DNA from: Weeksellaceae bacterium | GTDB lineage: Bacteria; Bacteroidota; Bacteroidia; Flavobacteriales; Weeksellaceae | Assembly (NCBI GenBank): GCA_022701475.1 | Contig: JAKOOI010000503.1 | Location: forward strand, 1 to 7,217 | DNA: 7,217 nt | Reading direction: 5' to 3' | Shown here: piece by piece, positions 4,925 to 7,217 of the stretch | How positions within the stretch are numbered: position 1 is the stretch's first letter | Layout: each line of letters begins with the position of its first letter | Made by a program: the position numbers and the translations under genes | The notes under the pieces: model-generated | The model's input: only the letters and a program-made list of their open reading frames with translations | Told to the model about the DNA's origin: nothing | Database searches by the model: none

Positions 4925-6094
4925 ATGAAAAAACTTACAATATTTTCAGCGCTTTTTATCGGAGCCATAGCATTTGCTCAGGGAATTAAATTTGAAGACA
5001 GCAATTTTGCAACCATCCTGGCAAAAGCAAAAAAAGAGAACAAACTGATATTTGTGGATGCCTACGCTTCATGGTGCGGACCCTGCAAGCTGATGGTAAA
5101 AAATGTATTTCCCCAGAAAGCTGTGGGCGATTATTACAATTCACATTTTGTGAATGCCAAGATTGACATGGAAAAAGGAGAAGGCGTGGATCTTGCCAAA
5201 AAATACAGTGTAAAGGCCTTCCCTACTTATCTTTTTATCAACGGAAACGGAGAAGTGGTACACAGGACATTAGGTTATGTTGAAGAAAATGATTTCATCC
5301 AGTTTGCCAAAGATGCCGGAGACCCGAACAAAAGACTGACCGCACTGAAGCAGAAATTTACAGATGGAGAAAAAGACCCTGAATTTCTGAAAAACCTGGC
5401 CGGGCTTACCCTATACAGTGATGCCGAGTTTGCCGGTAAAGTAATGGAACGTTATTTCAATGATAAATCCCAGCTGGACCAGGAAGATATCCAGATGCTG
5501 CTTTCAGGAATGCAGAGCAGCGACAGCCCGTTGTATACAATTTTCCAGACAAGAAAAGCGGATATCACGAAAGTGCTGCCGGAAGCCAAATATGAAGCCT
5601 TTGACAAAAATATCAGGCTGAATGCCATGGTTAAAAAATCATACAATGCGGACACCAAAACCTGGAATGACAGCTATTTTATGGCGGAAGCCCAAAAGTT
5701 CATGCCCAAGGAGGAAGCTGCAAAGATTTTAATGCGCGCAAAGGCAGGCAGGGCACTGAAGAATAAAGATATCGCCACTTATGAAAAACTGACGATGGAA
5801 CTATACAAAGACACTTCAGCAGCTACTTCAGAAGAGCTGAACTCGCTGGCCTGGAATTATTTTGAAAACGTAACCAACAAAGCTTCTTTGGAGAAAGCGG
5901 TGGCCTGGGCACAGGAATCAGTAAAGAAAAGTGAAAGCTACGCCAATACCGACACGCTGGCTAACCTGTATAATAAGACCGGTGATAAAAAGAATGCCAG
6001 GATCTGGGCGGAAAAATCGGTACAGCTGGCAAAAGCTTCCGGTGAAGATGCTTCCGACACGGAAAAGCTGCTGAAGAGTTTACAGATCCAGTAG
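4925..6094 (+). CDS. Periplasmic thioredoxin-domain protein, 389 aa
   Basis: A signal peptide (MKKLTIFSALFIGAIAFA, cut near Gln19) sends the protein to the periplasm. A thioredoxin fold occupies about residues 20-130. It has the redox motif WCGPCK (50-55) after FVDAYAS, and the cis-proline in KAFPTYLFI (Pro100). GEVVHRTLGYV forms the last strands. Both active-site cysteines (Cys51, Cys54) and the cis-proline are intact, so disulfide oxidoreductase activity is plausible. Residues of about 135-300 are helical with no family I recognise. Residues of about 300-385 (LAWNYFENV, KAVAWAQESVKKS, DTLANLYNKTGDKKNARIWAEKSVQLA) look like two or three TPR-type helical repeats, a possible partner-docking region. 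The substrate is unknown. The gene is divergent from the membrane-bound AraC-type regulator, which might control it, and converges on fabH. Confidence 0.9.
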   Translation: MKKLTIFSALFIGAIAFAQGIKFEDSNFATILAKAKKENKLIFVDAYASWCGPCKLMVKNVFPQKAVGDYYNSHFVNAKIDMEKGEGVDLAKKYSVKAFPTYLFINGNGEVVHRTLGYVEENDFIQFAKDAGDPNKRLTALKQKFTDGEKDPEFLKNLAGLTLYSDAEFAGKVMERYFNDKSQLDQEDIQMLLSGMQSSDSPLYTIFQTRKADITKVLPEAKYEAFDKNIRLNAMVKKSYNADTKTWNDSYFMAEAQKFMPKEEAAKILMRAKAGRALKNKDIATYEKLTMELYKDTSAATSEELNSLAWNYFENVTNKASLEKAVAWAQESVKKSESYANTDTLANLYNKTGDKKNARIWAEKSVQLAKASGEDASDTEKLLKSLQIQ

Positions 6095-6118
6095 ACGGAA
6101 CAGTGAATATCATGTAAA

Positions 6119-6153
6119 AAAAGACCGTCTCAGAATCTGTGAGACGGTCTTTT
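6119..6153. terminator. Bidirectional terminator between the thioredoxin-domain gene and fabH
   Basis: A perfect 14-bp stem (AAAAGACCGTCTCA at 6119-6132, TGAGACGGTCTTTT at 6140-6153) encloses a 7-nt loop. T-runs follow on the plus strand, and the A-run at 6116-6122 gives one on the minus strand. It sits between two converging stop codons and can serve both genes. Confidence 0.92.
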
Positions 6154-6183
6154 GTTTTCATAAGAAATCACACATATGATGGT

Positions 6184-7206
6184 TTAGTATTCAAACAAAA
6201 CGCTTCCCCAGGTAAATCCGCTTCCGAAGGCAGACAGCAGCACCAGGTCGCCCCTTCTTATTTTTCCCTGTTCAATGGCTTCGCTTAAAGCAATCGGAAT
6301 AGAAGCTGCAGTAGTGTTCCCGTATTTCTGGATGTTATTGAAAACTTTGTCGTCCGGAAGCCCGAATTTCTGCTGTACGAACTGGGCAATCCGCAGGTTG
6401 GCCTGGTGCGGGATGAACATATCGAGATCGTCAATGGTCTTTCCGGCTTTGTCCAGTGCTTCCTGCATGGTTTCAGGAAACCGGGTGACGGCATGCTTGA
6501 AAACGAAATTCCCGTTCATAATCGGGTAGACTTCCCTGTCGGTTACCTGCTCCGGCTCCCTTCTCATCCGGTCGCTCCATCCGTACTTGGAACCCGGGAA
6601 CTGGGTACACAGCTCATCGGCAAACTTCCCTTCGGAATGCATATTTACGGCCAGCACGTCACCGGCATCATCATTGATGGTGGCAGAAAGTACAATCGCT
6701 CCCGCACCGTCCCCGAAAATAACGGAAACTCCCCTTCCTTCATCTGAAAAATCAAGCCCGAAAGAATGGACCTCCGCGCCTACCACCAGTATGTTCTTGT
6801 AAGTCCCCGATTTGATGAACGCATTGGCTACACTCATGGCATACACAAAGCCTGAACACTGGTTCCGCACGTCCAATGCCCCGATGGTATCGCAGCCCAG
6901 CATATCCTGAAGCAGGACACCGCAGCCCGGAAAATAATAGTCAGGTGACAGGGTGGCAAATATAATATAATCGATATCTCTGGAAGTGAGACCGGCATTG
7001 GCAATTGCTTTTTCAGAAGCTCTGAACCCCAGGTAAGCCGTGGTTTCCTGTGCATCATTGCGGTTTTTACGGTGCCTTCTTTCCCTGATTCCGGTTCTTT
7101 CCGTAATCCATGCGTCATTAGTGGTCATTAATTCAGCTAAATCATCATTCGTAACAATGTTATCCGGAACATGGAATCCGATTCCCTTTATTGTACTTTT
7201 AATCAT
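6184..7206 (-). CDS. fabH: 3-oxoacyl-[acyl-carrier-protein] synthase III (FabH type), 340 aa
   Basis: FabH starts fatty-acid synthesis in the cytoplasm by condensing an acyl-CoA primer with malonyl-ACP. The full catalytic triad is visible: Cys117 in DVRNQCSGFVYAM, His267 in IPHQANLRI and Asn297 in YGNTTAASIP. The N-terminal TNDAWITERTGIRERR segment and the C-terminal LLSAFGSGFTWGSVLFEY glycine loop are typical. The His-Asn spacing (30) equals that of E. coli FabH, but the Cys-His spacing is 150 against 132. The extra residues fall around 190-228 (the SEGKFADELCTQFPGSKYGW region), making it longer than the 317-residue E. coli enzyme. It stands alone here, without rpmF, plsX or fabD next to it on the visible side, so it may be one of several FabH-type paralogues. 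The ATG at 7206 fits the family N-terminus; only 11 bp upstream are visible. Confidence 0.9.
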   Translation of the reverse strand: MIKSTIKGIGFHVPDNIVTNDDLAELMTTNDAWITERTGIRERRHRKNRNDAQETTAYLGFRASEKAIANAGLTSRDIDYIIFATLSPDYYFPGCGVLLQDMLGCDTIGALDVRNQCSGFVYAMSVANAFIKSGTYKNILVVGAEVHSFGLDFSDEGRGVSVIFGDGAGAIVLSATINDDAGDVLAVNMHSEGKFADELCTQFPGSKYGWSDRMRREPEQVTDREVYPIMNGNFVFKHAVTRFPETMQEALDKAGKTIDDLDMFIPHQANLRIAQFVQQKFGLPDDKVFNNIQKYGNTTAASIPIALSEAIEQGKIRRGDLVLLSAFGSGFTWGSVLFEY

Positions 7207-7217
7207 ATAGTTTTTTA

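Noticed and set aside
6275..6802. Plus-strand open frames opposite fabH
   Set aside because: The minus-strand frame contains all FabH catalytic motifs, so these are shadows in GC-richer coding sequence.

Overview
The window looks like chromosomal DNA of a Flavobacteriia member, most likely Chryseobacterium or a close relative in the Weeksellaceae. This is inferred from the gene content and from start regions that lack Shine-Dalgarno sequences and carry TAnnTTTG-type -7 promoter boxes. Small Cys-lipoproteins and a 'QVGINTTSPLASLDV'-type exported protein point the same way, as does a membrane-tethered AraC-type regulator. No database search was possible, so the genus is an inference.

Layout. 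Positions 1-936 (+) hold the C-terminal part of delta-1-pyrroline-5-carboxylate dehydrogenase (pruA), cut by the left window edge and followed by a strong terminator. Positions 1118-1348 (+) encode a 76-residue lipoprotein with its own terminator. Positions 1401-2256 have no convincing gene and end in a degenerate heptanucleotide tandem repeat (about 2116-2192). A good -7 box then precedes a second small lipoprotein (2292-2495, +), related to the first by its C-terminal motif, again followed by a terminator. On the minus strand lie an exported phage-tail-collar-like protein (2594-3487) and a two-membrane-segment AraC-family regulator (3759-4691). Diverging from the regulator is a periplasmic thioredoxin-domain protein (4925-6094, +). 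It converges on a FabH-type 3-oxoacyl-ACP synthase III (6184-7206, -), with a bidirectional terminator between them.

How the genes relate. Nearly every gene appears to be its own transcription unit, with its own terminator or promoter-like box, so this is not one operon or an obvious defence or biosynthetic system. The only plausible functional link is the divergent pair of AraC-type regulator and thioredoxin-domain protein, which share a 233-bp AT-rich intergenic region. PruA (proline catabolism) and FabH (fatty-acid initiation) are housekeeping genes.

The most interesting observations are three related points of detail. Three near-identical 14-bp palindromes of the form GTTTTC-N2-GAAAAC flank the AraC-type gene. 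Two GxHxH motifs in the collar-like protein match the metal-binding motif of trimeric phage tail fibres. A heptamer repeat lies just upstream of a lipoprotein promoter. I saw no CRISPR array, insertion sequence, tRNA or rRNA.
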